DNA from: Solirubrobacteraceae bacterium
GTDB lineage: Bacteria; Actinomycetota; Thermoleophilia; Solirubrobacterales; Solirubrobacteraceae
NCBI GenBank assembly: GCA_017882455.1
Contig: JADGPL010000007.1
Location: forward strand, 1 to 64,000
DNA: 64,000 nt
Direction of reading: 5' to 3'
Part shown: positions 43,539 through 52,895 of the stretch, in pieces
Layout: each line of letters starts with the position of its first letter
Numbering within the stretch: position 1 is the first letter of the stretch
Position numbers and translations under genes: made by a program
Notes under the pieces: generated by a model
Databases searched by the model: none
Told to the model about the DNA's origin: nothing
The model's input: only the letters and a program-made list of their open reading frames with translations

Positions 43539-46394
43539 ATGGAAGGCGCCCCCCAGACAGCAACAGTCCAAGACGTCCAAGCAGGCCGGGCGCTTTCGAT
43601 CGATCGTTATTTCACGACCGCCGGGGTACATCCCTTCGAGACGGTCGAGTGGGAGCTGCGCGACGCTCACATCGGGCACGGCGACCGCGTCGCCTTCGAG
43701 CAGAAGGACGTCGAGTTCCCCAAGAGCTGGTCGCAGAACGCCACCAACATCGTGGCCCAGAAGTACTTCCGCGGACAGCTCGGCTCACCCGAGCGCGAGC
43801 ACTCGGTCAAGGAGATGATCGGCCGCGTCGCCGGCACCATCACGGGTTGGGGGCGCGCGGGGGGGTACTTCGCGAGCGAAGCGGACGCCGCCGCCTTCAA
43901 CCACGAGCTGACCCACATCCTGCTGCACCAGCTCGCCGCGTTCAACTCGCCCGTGTGGTTCAACGTCGGCTTCGAGGAGAGCCCGCAGTGCAGCGCCTGC
44001 TTCATCCTCAGCGTCGCCGACACGATGGAGTCGATCCTCGACTGGAACACCAAGGAGGGCATGATCTTCCGCGGCGGCTCCGGATCGGGCATCAACCTCT
44101 CCAACATCCGCGGCTCGATGGAGCCCCTGGCGAAGGGCGGGACGGCCTCAGGACCGGTCTCGTTCATGCGTGGCGCCGACTCGTGGGCGGGCACGATCAA
44201 GTCCGGTGGCAAGACCCGCCGGGCGGCGAAGATGGTCGTGCTCAACGTCGACCACCCGGATATCCGCGAGTTCATCTGGTGCAAGGCCAAGGAGGAGGAC
44301 AAGGCCGAAGCGCTGCGCGACGCCGGCTTCGACATGTCGATCGACGGCGACGGCTTCAAGTCGATCCAGTACCAGAACGCGAACAACTCGGTGCGCGTCA
44401 CCGACGAGTTCATGCGCGCAGTCGAGGCCAACGCCGAGTGGCGGCTGATCTCCCGCACGACCGGTGAGCCGGTGGGCGAGCCGATCCCGGCGCGCGAGCT
44501 GATGCGCGAGATCGCCGAGGCCGCCTGGCGCTGCGCGGACCCGGGAGTGCAGTACGACACCACGATCAACCACTGGCACACCTCGCCCAACAGCGGACGC
44601 ATCAACGCGTCCAATCCCTGCTCGGAGTACATGCACGTCGACAACTCCGCATGCAACCTCGCCTCGCTGAACCTCATGAAGTTCCGTCGCGCCGACGGGA
44701 CGCTGGACGTGGCCTCATTCGAGCACGCGGTCGACATCATGCTGCTGGCCCAGGAGATCGTCGTCGGTCCCTCCAGCTACCCGACCGAGGAGATCGGCGT
44801 CAACGCCCGCGCCTTCCGCCAGCTCGGCCTCGGCTACGCCAACCTCGGCGCCTACCTGATGAGCAACGGCATGCCCTACGACTCCGACCACGGACGCGGG
44901 GCTGCCGCCGCGATCACCGCACTGATGACCGGAAGGGCCTACAGGCGCTCGGCCGAGGTGGCCGGCGCGCTAGGGCCCTACGAGCACTACCAGGAGAACC
45001 GCGAGGCCCACAACGGCGTGATGCGCATGCACCGCGATGCCTCCCACGTGATTCCCGACGACACCTGCCTCGACACCGAGCTGCTCGCCGCCGCAAGGCG
45101 CTCCTGGGACGAGGCGGTCGAGCTCGGAGAGCGCAACGGCTACCGCAACGCGCAGGCCACCGTGCTCGCGCCCACCGGCACGATCTCCTTCCTGATGGAC
45201 TGCGACACCACGGGCGTGGAGCCAGACTTCTCGCTGGTCAAGTTCAAGGAGCTGGTCGGCGGCGGGCAGATGACGATCGTCAACCGCACCGTCCCGTTGG
45301 CGCTGCAGACCCTCGGCTACTCAGAGCCCCAGATCGAGCAGATCGAGGCGCATCTGGCCGAGCACGGCACGATCCTCGGCGCGCCCGGGCTGACAGAGGA
45401 GCACCTGCCGGTGTTCGACGTGGCCGTCGGCGAGCGCGCGATCTCGCACATGGGGCACCTGAAGATGATGGGCGCCGTGCAGCCCTTCATCTCCGGTGCC
45501 ATCTCGAAGACCGTCAACCTCCCGCAGGAGGCGACCGTCGAGGACATCGCCGACGCCTACACCCAGGCCTGGCACCTCGGGATCAAGGCCCTGGCCATCT
45601 ACCGCGACGGATCGAAGACCGCCCAGGCACTGCGCACCGATGCCCAGAAGGGCGTGCAGGAGCCAGTCGACGTGGACGCGATCGTCGAGCAGGCCGTCTC
45701 CAAGGCGCTGGCCGAGGCCGGCCCGAAGCGCAAGCGCATGCCCCGCGAGCGCCAGTCGCTGACGCACAAGTTCTCGATCGGCGGCCACGAGGGCTACATC
45801 ACCGCCGGCATGTACGCCGACGGCAGCGTCGGGGAGATCTTCCTCACCGACATCGGCAAGGAGGGCTCGACGCTCAGGGGCATGATGAACTCGTTCGCCA
45901 CCGCCATCTCGATCTCGCTGCAGTACGGCGTGCCGCTCGAAACGCTCGTGCAGAAGTTCAGCTACATGCGCTTCGAGCCCGAGGGGATCACCGGCAACCC
46001 CGAGATCCCGTTCGCCAAGTCGATGCCCGACTACATCATGCGCTGGCTCGCCTCGCGCTTCCTCGACACCGACGCGCAGGAGGAGCTCGGCATCATGACC
46101 CCCGAGGTGCGTGCGCGCAAAGCAGCCCAGGAGGCTGCCCAGTCGGTCATGGCATCCGACACCGCCGGCCCCAGCGGCGACGGAGCGGCGGCCGAGTCGC
46201 CCCAGGCCTCAGCGCCGGGCAACGGCGGAGGCAGCGCCCCGGCGGCCTCGTTCACCGAATCGCCGCCCGTCGTCCCAGCGCGACTGCAGGGGCTGGACCT
46301 CGGCCCGGCCTGCAGCCAGTGCGGAGGCATGATGCAGCGCACCGGGTCCTGCTACACGTGCTCGAGCTGCGGCAACAACACCGGCTGCGGCTGA
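43539..46394 (+). CDS. nrdJ: Class II (cobalamin-dependent) ribonucleotide reductase
   Basis: 951 aa. It matches NrdJ in full: N-terminal region with FNSPVWFNVG, CSACFIL carrying a redox Cys, GGSGSGINLSNIR, NPCSEYMHVDNSACNLASLNL with the thiyl-radical cysteine region (NPCSEY), ATVLAPTGTISF phosphate loop, and a C-terminal zinc/redox tail CSQCGGMMQRTGSCYTCSSC (four to six Cys). It makes all four dNTPs using adenosylcobalamin, so it works with or without oxygen. GAGGAG nine bases upstream of ATG 43539 sets the start. Confidence 0.95.
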   Translation: MEGAPQTATVQDVQAGRALSIDRYFTTAGVHPFETVEWELRDAHIGHGDRVAFEQKDVEFPKSWSQNATNIVAQKYFRGQLGSPEREHSVKEMIGRVAGTITGWGRAGGYFASEADAAAFNHELTHILLHQLAAFNSPVWFNVGFEESPQCSACFILSVADTMESILDWNTKEGMIFRGGSGSGINLSNIRGSMEPLAKGGTASGPVSFMRGADSWAGTIKSGGKTRRAAKMVVLNVDHPDIREFIWCKAKEEDKAEALRDAGFDMSIDGDGFKSIQYQNANNSVRVTDEFMRAVEANAEWRLISRTTGEPVGEPIPARELMREIAEAAWRCADPGVQYDTTINHWHTSPNSGRINASNPCSEYMHVDNSACNLASLNLMKFRRADGTLDVASFEHAVDIMLLAQEIVVGPSSYPTEEIGVNARAFRQLGLGYANLGAYLMSNGMPYDSDHGRGAAAAITALMTGRAYRRSAEVAGALGPYEHYQENREAHNGVMRMHRDASHVIPDDTCLDTELLAAARRSWDEAVELGERNGYRNAQATVLAPTGTISFLMDCDTTGVEPDFSLVKFKELVGGGQMTIVNRTVPLALQTLGYSEPQIEQIEAHLAEHGTILGAPGLTEEHLPVFDVAVGERAISHMGHLKMMGAVQPFISGAISKTVNLPQEATVEDIADAYTQAWHLGIKALAIYRDGSKTAQALRTDAQKGVQEPVDVDAIVEQAVSKALAEAGPKRKRMPRERQSLTHKFSIGGHEGYITAGMYADGSVGEIFLTDIGKEGSTLRGMMNSFATAISISLQYGVPLETLVQKFSYMRFEPEGITGNPEIPFAKSMPDYIMRWLASRFLDTDAQEELGIMTPEVRARKAAQEAAQSVMASDTAGPSGDGAAAESPQASAPGNGGGSAPAASFTESPPVVPARLQGLDLGPACSQCGGMMQRTGSCYTCSSCGNNTGCG

Positions 46395-46605
46395 CCTGAC
46401 GTCCGATAGCCGGCGTGGGACGGCGTCCTCGATCGCTCGTGTGCCGGCGCGGCCGGTGAAGAATTACCGACCGCTTAGGAAGATTCGGCGTCGCTGCGCA
46501 TCTAGGTAGCTGTAAGCGCGTTTCCCCGCGCACCTGCCTGGCAGGGCTCGCGAAGAGCGAGAACAGCCCGGCGGCACCCACAGCGACAACAGAGAGGAAT
46601 CAGCG
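46395..46605. other. Gap between nrdJ and a small lipoprotein gene
   Basis: No gene recognised; contains GAGAGGA just ahead of the next ATG and presumably its promoter. Confidence 0.4.
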
Positions 46606-46857
46606 ATGCCCACTCCCAGGCGAAGCACCTGGCTAGCAACCGCTGCCGCTGGGCTGGCCTTGGCCCTGGCCGGCTGCGGCGGGTCGAGTAGCAGCTCCCC
46701 CACCACGTCATCCTCGCCAGCCGCCACGAGCACTTCCAGCGCCCCCGCGGCGCCCGCGGCAAGCAAGGAAGCCGCGAGCGGAATCCCGCAGAACAACGGC
46801 GGCGACGGGGACTCCGACAACAACGGGGGACCCAGTGACGGCGACGGCGACCTCTAG
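46606..46857 (+). CDS. Small Ser/Thr-rich lipoprotein
   Basis: 83 aa. Lipobox LAGC with Cys at about residue 23, then a Ser/Thr/Ala run and an acidic Gly/Asn/Asp C-terminus (NGGDGDSDNNGG). GAGAGGA ribosome site upstream. No domain. It overlaps the next gene by 23 bases, so they are coupled. Confidence 0.7.
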   Translation: MPTPRRSTWLATAAAGLALALAGCGGSSSSSPTTSSSPAATSTSSAPAAPAASKEAASGIPQNNGGDGDSDNNGGPSDGDGDL

Positions 46858-47497
46858 CGGCCGAGGCGCGCGCCGACGGGGCGCGCGGCGATTGGCAGCC
46901 GCCTGCGCGCTGTCAATCGGTGCGGCGCTCCTGGCGATCGTGGCCATGCAGCACTCCTCCGGCGCCCATGCCGGAGGAGCAGCGCGAGCAGCAGAGGCCT
47001 CCGCCGCGAGCCCGCCCCGCGACCTTGCCTGGCTGCATCCCGTCCGGCCGCCCCGGGGCTGGCGCGTGGCTCGCCTGCCCTCAAGCTCAGCTGCTCTGGC
47101 ATACCCCTCGGGCTGGCACACCATCGCCACCGATTCCGGGACGGTGTCCGTCGCGCTCACAGATCGCAGCGACACGATCGTCTCCTACCTGAACGCCACG
47201 CCACGGCAGGGAGTCGAGACGCTCGCCAACTGGTCGAGCTTTCGGCCCCACCATGTGGCCGCAGAGGGAGCGCGCGACGTGCGGGTGCTGGCGAGGGCCG
47301 AGCATCTGCCCTTCCGCTCCGGTCAGGGATCCTGCGTGATCGACAGCTACTCGACCTCGAAGACGCGCTACATAGAGATCGCGTGCCTCGTGCAGGGCGC
47401 CCGTGCGGCCACCGTGATCGTCGGTGCAGCGCAGCCAGGGGCATGGAGCTCGCAGGGGCCGCTGCTCGAGCGGGCGATCGCCTCCTTTACGCCCTGA
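46835..47497 (+). CDS. Secreted or membrane-anchored protein, PsbP/LpqN-like
   Basis: 220 aa from GTG. Basic N-terminus and one hydrophobic helix (about 20-40), then a domain with the pattern LAYPSGWHTI...ETLANWSSF, similar to PsbP/LpqN-type surface proteins that open with a YPxGW strand. Two cysteines could form a disulfide. Start within the end of the lipoprotein gene suggests both act at the cell surface. Function unknown. Confidence 0.7.
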   Translation: MTATATSSGRGARRRGARRLAAACALSIGAALLAIVAMQHSSGAHAGGAARAAEASAASPPRDLAWLHPVRPPRGWRVARLPSSSAALAYPSGWHTIATDSGTVSVALTDRSDTIVSYLNATPRQGVETLANWSSFRPHHVAAEGARDVRVLARAEHLPFRSGQGSCVIDSYSTSKTRYIEIACLVQGARAATVIVGAAQPGAWSSQGPLLERAIASFTP

Positions 47498-47518
47498 ACC
47501 GACCGCCGCGCCGCAGCC

Positions 47519-48916
47519 TCAGTGGTCGGATTCGGCTTCGCTTTTCGCTTCGGGGCTGACCGCATGTTCACGGCTGGCCTCAGCTTCGTCGTCCGATTCG
47601 CCACCGGAGCCATCCGAGCCGTGATGTTCTGAGCCGCTGCCGCCGCCGCCCGCTTCGCTGCTGCCAGGGCCATCAGAGCCACCGGAGCCACCCGAGCCTG
47701 AACCGCTTCCTCCGGAGCTGCCACCGCCCGATACGGGCCGAGCGCCCGAGACTTCCTGGACCGGCACCGACCCCTGGCCAGCTCCGCCCGGCGGCGAGGA
47801 GCCGCCCTGGGCGGGCTGAGAGGCGACGGCGCTTGCCGCGCTCGAGCTCACCTGGACGGCGGTGACCGGTCGGCTCGTCGAGCCACCAGCGGCCGGGAGC
47901 AGGGCGTGCACGGAGGGAGCCGGGGCAGATCCAACGCGCGTGACCGGGGCGCTCGGTTGCGAGCCGATGCTCGTGTGCGCCGTCCGGGTCGTCAAGCGCC
48001 GCCCGGCGACCGTCGAGGGCGTGGAGAGGGCAAGGTGCGCTCCCGCCGAGGGCTGGGTATGCGCCGCCGGGGTTCCCGCCATCGCGCTCGCCTTGGACAG
48101 CGCTGGCTTGGCATGGGAGGACGACCTGCCATGTCCCCCGTGCCCGTGCAGAGGCGCGACCGTGGCGCCCACCACGAGCACGGCCGTTGCCGCCACCGCT
48201 GCGCCCTTGAGCAGCACCCCCGACCCGCTGCCCGCCGGGGGAAGGCGCTCGACGGTCGCGTTGACCCGGCCAATCGAGCCGTAGGCCCAGCTGATCAGCG
48301 GCTGGGGGATGACGGCCGCGGCTGCGCTGCGCAAGGTCGCGCGCGCCCTGTACAGGAGCCCGCGAACGGCCCCGTGGCTGATGCCGAGCGCGCTCGCGAC
48401 CTCCTCGTGCGAGTGGCCTTCAACGGCTGTGAGCAGGATCGCGTCACGCTGCATCCGCGGCAGCGCCGCCACGTCGGTGAGCGCGGCCCGCAGCGTCATA
48501 CCCCGCTCCAGCTCCCACTCCACCCCCTCGGTCGAATGCAGCTCCGTGACCCCCGCCGGCGGGCTGGCCTCGCGGCTGGCGCTGCGCATGGCGTTGACGG
48601 CCGCGTTGTGAACGACGCGATAGAGCCACGGCCTGAGCTCGCGAATCTCCTTGCCGCCCCGCAGCGTCATCCAGGCCTGCAGGAACGCGTGCTGCAGGAC
48701 ATCCTCGGCGCGGGAATCGGAGAGCCCTGTGCGCGCGCAGAAGCGCAGCAGCTCGGGGCGGTAGCGCTTGACGAGCACCTCGAAGGCGCGCTCGTGGCCG
48801 CTCGCCACGAGCTCGGCGAGGCGCGTATCGGACTGGGCGGCGAGGCGGCCCAGCGTGAACCTCGGGCTCACCGCTGCTCCTCGGCACGCCCGTACGCGCC
48901 GCTGAAAAGACGCCAT
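47519..48916 (-). CDS. ECF sigma factor with membrane helix and extracellular tail
   Basis: 465 aa. Sigma-70 region 2 at about 38-110 (DVLQHAFLQAW) and region 4 at about 142-195 (GHSHEEVASALGISHGAVRGLLYRAR part) form a full ECF core. After residue 232 comes a membrane helix (about 234-255) and about 210 outside residues rich in Ser/Gly/Pro/His with a final acidic part. Tethering the sigma factor to the membrane suggests release by proteolysis or signal through the tail. No separate anti-sigma gene is adjacent. A GTG at codon 16 is another possible start. Confidence 0.85.
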   Translation of the reverse strand: MASFQRRVRACRGAAVSPRFTLGRLAAQSDTRLAELVASGHERAFEVLVKRYRPELLRFCARTGLSDSRAEDVLQHAFLQAWMTLRGGKEIRELRPWLYRVVHNAAVNAMRSASREASPPAGVTELHSTEGVEWELERGMTLRAALTDVAALPRMQRDAILLTAVEGHSHEEVASALGISHGAVRGLLYRARATLRSAAAAVIPQPLISWAYGSIGRVNATVERLPPAGSGSGVLLKGAAVAATAVLVVGATVAPLHGHGGHGRSSSHAKPALSKASAMAGTPAAHTQPSAGAHLALSTPSTVAGRRLTTRTAHTSIGSQPSAPVTRVGSAPAPSVHALLPAAGGSTSRPVTAVQVSSSAASAVASQPAQGGSSPPGGAGQGSVPVQEVSGARPVSGGGSSGGSGSGSGGSGGSDGPGSSEAGGGGSGSEHHGSDGSGGESDDEAEASREHAVSPEAKSEAESDH

Positions 48917-49013
48917 CGTGAGGGGATCGACTTGATGGGCATGAGCAAGCCTTGATCATTGTCGCCAATCCAGGCGACGAACCGGCGCAAAGCTACGAAC
49001 CGTGGACGAAAAG

Positions 49014-49047
49014 GTACAGGGGTCGGCCCGATGGCCGACCCCTGTAC
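49014..49047 (-). terminator. Rho-independent terminator
   Basis: A 15-bp perfect stem (GTACAGGGGTCGGCC and its complement) with a CGAT loop lies just after the stop of the 49070-49717 gene on the minus strand and is followed by CCTTTTC. Confidence 0.8.
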
Positions 49048-49069
49048 ACAGCCCTTTAACGTCCGCGCG

Positions 49070-49717
49070 CTAGTGCACGAGGGTGAGGTGATCCCACACG
49101 GCGCCCGAGCCCTCGATGCTCAGCTCGGCCTCCGCCACGACAGCACCCGGGACGAGTGCTTCGCTCGAGCAGTTGCTGGAGCTGGCGCTCTGATCCCCGC
49201 CGCCGTCGCCGCCGTCCTCGCCAGCGCCGGTGGACATCGCGTCGTGATGGGTCATCGCCGGCTGGCCTTCTTCAGCCGGACCGCCGCCATCCTCGCCCTG
49301 GGAGCCCGAGTCTTCGCCTTCTCCGTCCTGGCCCGAGCCGCCTGGAGGCGTCGCGACGCGGCAGTGGATCTCGGTCTGTTCGGTGACCTTGCCGCTGACC
49401 GTCGAGCCGTCGTTGAGCGTGATCGTCAACACGCCGGCCGTGAACGAGGTGACGGTGCCGACGGTTTCGCCGGTGCTCGGCGTGTTGGCAGGCGACGTGG
49501 AGGAGCCGGAAGGCGCAGTGCTCGTGCCGGAGCCGGAGCTCGTGGAGACACCGCTGGCGGTGAAGCTGAGGACCCGCGCACGCGCCGCGTGGCGTGCATG
49601 CCTGCTCGAATGACGGGCGCGGTGGTGGTGCGTGGCGTGAGGGGCGGCCAGGGCCAGGGCCGGCGCGGCCGCTGTGAACATCGCCGATATCGCCGCAGTG
49701 AGCAGCATCCGTTTCAT
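49070..49717 (-). CDS. Secreted protein with a DUF5666-like beta domain
   Basis: 215 aa from ATG 49717, with GAGGAGG upstream. Signal peptide about 1-25, a His/Arg-rich segment, then GTVTSFTAGVLTITLNDGSTVSGKVTEQT (key part LTITLNDGSTVSGKV), which resembles DUF5666/OB-like secreted modules, then a Gly/Glu/Asp-rich linker and a C-terminal strand region. Function unknown; similar low-complexity style to the sigma factor tail coded next to it. Confidence 0.72.
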   Translation of the reverse strand: MKRMLLTAAISAMFTAAAPALALAAPHATHHHRARHSSRHARHAARARVLSFTASGVSTSSGSGTSTAPSGSSTSPANTPSTGETVGTVTSFTAGVLTITLNDGSTVSGKVTEQTEIHCRVATPPGGSGQDGEGEDSGSQGEDGGGPAEEGQPAMTHHDAMSTGAGEDGGDGGGDQSASSSNCSSEALVPGAVVAEAELSIEGSGAVWDHLTLVH

Positions 49718-49823
49718 ATCTGAGAACCTCCTCGACCGCGGTTGCCGCGATCGCTTGGTGTGGTTACAGGTATGAAGAGCCCGCCCGCGGAGGAAGCTCA
49801 CGCGGGATCGAACAGATGTCCGC

Positions 49824-50234
49824 TCAGCGCAGCGCCATCGTGGAGGCGGGGCCCGGCCTCGTGCCCCGGCCAGCGACGCTTGCGGCCATTCGTGCCTGGG
49901 TCACGCGCGCCCTGGCGCTCAGGCGTCCGGCGCGCTCGCGCAGCCAGGCGAGCGAGCGCGGCTCGCCGCAGTGCTCACGCCAGCCGTCCAGCACGCTCTC
50001 CAGGCGATCGCGGTCATCCACCCTCGCCAGCACCTCCACGCGTCCGCCGCCCACCGTGTCGGGCCCGAGGCGCACCAGATAGAGCTCGCCGGTGTCCCTC
50101 ACCCACGCAGCGCGGTGCAGTGGTCCGTCCTCGCCCTCGCGCCACCACAGGCCCACGTCGAGCTCGCGCGACTCGATGCGCCTGGAGTCCGCGGTGTAGA
50201 AGCTCGCGAGCGAGCCGTAGCGCTTGAGCGGCAC
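49824..50234 (-). CDS. Hypothetical protein with a DUF2278-like start
   Basis: 136 aa from GTG 50234, chosen because GGAGGA lies six bases upstream and the protein then starts PLKRYGSLASF. An ATG at 50264 would add ten residues. It is a soluble alpha/beta protein with RVEVLARVDDRDRLESVL in the middle (key part EVLARVDD). No firm family; the opening resembles DUF2278 proteins but it is shorter. Confidence 0.65.
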   Translation of the reverse strand: MPLKRYGSLASFYTADSRRIESRELDVGLWWREGEDGPLHRAAWVRDTGELYLVRLGPDTVGGGRVEVLARVDDRDRLESVLDGWREHCGEPRSLAWLRERAGRLSARARVTQARMAASVAGRGTRPGPASTMALR

Positions 50235-50413
50235 TGCCACTCCTCCGGCATCTTTGCGTCTCATGCGGCACCCGGCTTTCAACGAGGAGGTTGGGGAATC
50301 AAGCCTCCACCGTGCGCCTAAACGAGGGGTTACCGAGTGGTAAGGATTGACGCGGAAGCGTCCTCGCACCGCCTCGCGGCCGATCCAGTCGCGGCCCATC
50401 CAGGGACCGAGCG

Positions 50414-50438
50414 TCACCGGCGCCCCAGGCGCCGGTGA
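50414..50438 (-). terminator. Terminator of the HU gene
   Basis: TCACCGGCGCC and GGCGCCGGTGA are perfect 11-base arms with a 3-base loop, located 18 bases after the HU stop on the minus strand. Confidence 0.75.
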
Positions 50439-50455
50439 CCGGACAGCAGGGTCTC

Positions 50456-50731
50456 TCAGCCGTTCAGGCGCTTCTTCAGCGCGCTGGCAGCAGAGAATTT
50501 CGCAGCCTTGGAAGCCGCGATGTTGATCGTCTCGCCGGTCGAGGGGTTGCGCCCCTGTCGCGCGGCGCGTTGGCTGACGCTGAACTTTCCGAAGCCCGCA
50601 AGTGCGACCTCACCCCCAGCGGCCAACTCGTCAGAGACGACCTCGATCGCCGCCTCGACCACCTGCCGTGCCTGGCTGGCGGCCAGTCCTGTGCGCTCCG
50701 CCACCTGCTCGGCTAGCTCGTTCTTGGTCAT
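50456..50731 (-). CDS. hup: DNA-binding protein HU
   Basis: 91 aa, the standard HU length without the Lys/Ala-rich tail seen in mycobacterial HupB. The signature GFGKFSVSQRAARQGRNP holds the DNA-clasping arm (GRNPSTGE). It compacts DNA as a dimer. Own transcription unit with a strong terminator. Confidence 0.95.
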   Translation of the reverse strand: MTKNELAEQVAERTGLAASQARQVVEAAIEVVSDELAAGGEVALAGFGKFSVSQRAARQGRNPSTGETINIAASKAAKFSAASALKKRLNG

Positions 50732-50826
50732 GCCACTCCCTTCTCGAGTGTCGTTGCTGCGAGCAGGCTAACCGCTCGCGAGGACGACGAAACGCAGATC
50801 GGGCGTAATGCGGCGTCTAAGAAGCC

Positions 50827-51882
50827 CTAATTTCCGGGGAACTCGAGCGGCGACGGAGGCCTGAGCGCCCCCTCCGCGGAGCGCCCGGCGGCGGTTTCCA
50901 CGCTTCGGGAGGCCAGCGGGCCGGCGGCAAAGGCAGCCCAGAGCACCGCCAGCCAGGCGCCGCAGGCGAGGCCCACGTGCACCCACACGAGCTCCGTGGG
51001 CAGGTGCGTCTCGTACTGATCGAGGCCCACGACGCCTTGAAGGGCGAGCAGGACGCAGAGCACCGTCAGCGGGCGCTGCACCGTTGCGCCCACGCCACGC
51101 TTGCGCGCCAGCCACCAGACCGCCACGGCGGCCAGGCTGAACACGAGGGCGATCTCGGCGTGGCGGTGGATGACGTAGTCCATCGTCCCGCGCCCGTCGA
51201 AGCTCAGGCGGTTGATCTTCTGCCCCGGCGAGCCTCCTGCGTGCGGTCCGGCCGCGGTGGCCGCTGTCCCCGCGAAGATCGTGAGCGCGCCGAACGCCGC
51301 GAGGCCGCGGAGCGCGAGCACGATCGTGCGATCTCTCAGCGCCCGCGCGGATGTGCCTGCCGGAGAAGCCTCGCCCGCGCCCGCGCCGCCCCCCAGCTCC
51401 TCGGGCTCGTGGGTGGCCCGCCAGGTCAGCATCACGGCGGCCAGGAGGATCAGCATCGACAGCGCGAAGTGCCCCATCACCCAGCCGTAGTCCAGGGCGC
51501 CTTTGACCGTGAAGCCGCCGAGGACCGCCTGTGCAACCACGCCCAGCGGGAGCAGCGCCCCCAGCCACATCAGATCCCGGCGGTAGGGACGGCGCCGGAG
51601 CGCGCCCAGCCAGGCAAAGCCCGCGGCCAGAACCACGGGGACGCTGACGACGCGGTTGGAGAACTCGATCACCGCGTGGGTGTTCAGCGGCGGATACACG
51701 TTGCCGTAGCACTTGGGCCACGTCGGGCAGCCGAGCCCCGAGCCGGTCAGGCGCACCGCGGCGCCGCTCAGCACGATCAGCGTGAGCGCCGCCAGCGCGA
51801 TGTAGGCGAGCCACACGAACTGCGCGGGCGTGACGGTGTAGCCGTTGGTGCGTGTGCGCAGGCGCTCGAGACGGGCGTGCAT
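50827..51882 (-). CDS. ctaA: Heme A synthase (CtaA/COX15 family)
   Basis: 351 aa with about eight membrane helices. The outside loop after helix 1 holds the conserved Cys pair in GLGCPTWPKC, and conserved histidines in EFSNRVVS-type (N/H) and HRHAEIAL helices bind heme. It oxidises the heme O methyl group to give heme A for cytochrome oxidase. ATG 51882 is 5 bases after the rmlC stop, so the two are co-transcribed. Confidence 0.9.
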   Translation of the reverse strand: MHARLERLRTRTNGYTVTPAQFVWLAYIALAALTLIVLSGAAVRLTGSGLGCPTWPKCYGNVYPPLNTHAVIEFSNRVVSVPVVLAAGFAWLGALRRRPYRRDLMWLGALLPLGVVAQAVLGGFTVKGALDYGWVMGHFALSMLILLAAVMLTWRATHEPEELGGGAGAGEASPAGTSARALRDRTIVLALRGLAAFGALTIFAGTAATAAGPHAGGSPGQKINRLSFDGRGTMDYVIHRHAEIALVFSLAAVAVWWLARKRGVGATVQRPLTVLCVLLALQGVVGLDQYETHLPTELVWVHVGLACGAWLAVLWAAFAAGPLASRSVETAAGRSAEGALRPPSPLEFPGN

Positions 51883-51887
51883 CGTCC

Positions 51888-52457
51888 CTAAGGATGCCAC
51901 TCGAATGGGAGCTCGGCGGCGATCTCGCTGAGGCGGGGAGCGGCGGCGTCGCGCTCTGAGACGCTCAGCTCTCCCGCGGGCAGCGACCAGTCGATCGCGA
52001 TGTCCGGGTCATCCCAGGCGATCCCGCGTTCGACGTCCGGGTCGTAGTAGCCGGTCTGCTTGTACATCACGTCCGCAACCTCGCTGAGCGCGCAGAAGCC
52101 GTGCGCGAAGCCCACCGGCACATACAGCTCACGCATGTTCTCATCGTCCAGCTCAACGGCCGCCCAGCGGCCATAGGTGGGCGATCCTCTGCGCAGGTCC
52201 ACGCCCACGTCCAGGATGCGCCCGCGCGCACAGCGCACCAGCTTGGCCACCCCGGCGCCTACCTGAAAGTGCAGGCCGCGCACCACCCCGCGGGTGGAGC
52301 GGGAGTGGTTGTCCTGGAGGAAGGACTGATCGGGTGGCATGGCGATCCGCTCGTGCCACTCGCGGCGGTAGGTCTCGATGAAGAAGCCCCGCTCGTCGGC
52401 GTGGGCGACAGGCTCGATCGCCACCAGGCCGGGAAGTGCTGTCGGGATGACGCGCAT
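51888..52457 (-). CDS. rmlC: dTDP-4-dehydrorhamnose 3,5-epimerase
   Basis: 189 aa cupin. RGLHFQ carries the catalytic His (about 63), followed by VRCARGRILDVGVDLRRGSPTYG and YVPVGFAHGF (key parts DVGVDLR, PVGFAHGF), all typical of RmlC. It makes dTDP-L-rhamnose precursor. No other rml genes are in the window; the glycan operon further right may use the product. Confidence 0.93.
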   Translation of the reverse strand: MRVIPTALPGLVAIEPVAHADERGFFIETYRREWHERIAMPPDQSFLQDNHSRSTRGVVRGLHFQVGAGVAKLVRCARGRILDVGVDLRRGSPTYGRWAAVELDDENMRELYVPVGFAHGFCALSEVADVMYKQTGYYDPDVERGIAWDDPDIAIDWSLPAGELSVSERDAAAPRLSEIAAELPFEWHP

Positions 52458-52519
52458 GGCCGCAGAGGGTAGCCGCAGGTGGGCTTGATCGTCTGGATGC
52501 GACCACCTAGATTGGCCTC

Positions 52520-52891
52520 ATGACGGGATTGGCGGACACGTCGTTGCAGCCGGATGAGCAGGCGCTCGTCGAAGAGTTCGTGCAGGAGTTGCGTCAACGC
52601 CTCGCCGAGCAGCTGCACGCGGTCTGGCTGTTCGGATCGCGGGCACGCGGAGAGCAGCCGTCAAGTGAGTCCGACGTCGATCTGCTGGTGCTCGTCGATC
52701 ACGCCTCGTGGGACGATCGGATGCAGGTCCGCAAGATGTTGGACCAGGCCGCACGCAAGCTCGATCTGGAGGCCCTGGCCTGGTCGTTCTCCGTGCACGT
52801 GCACACGCCGCAGTGGCTGGCAGAGCGCCGCGAGATCAAATCCTTCTTCATCGCAGAGATCGACCGCGACAAGGTTGCACTGAGCGGGTGA
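52520..52891 (+). CDS. MNT-type minimal nucleotidyltransferase (antitoxin)
   Basis: 123 aa. The nucleotidyltransferase motif is FG39-S40-RARGE...SD52-V-D54. It lacks the winged helix of the MNT protein at 33605. Partnered with the HEPN gene five bases downstream. In studied systems the MNT protein AMPylates or otherwise blocks its HEPN RNase. Confidence 0.85.
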   Translation: MTGLADTSLQPDEQALVEEFVQELRQRLAEQLHAVWLFGSRARGEQPSSESDVDLLVLVDHASWDDRMQVRKMLDQAARKLDLEALAWSFSVHVHTPQWLAERREIKSFFIAEIDRDKVALSG

Positions 52892-52895
52892 CCCT

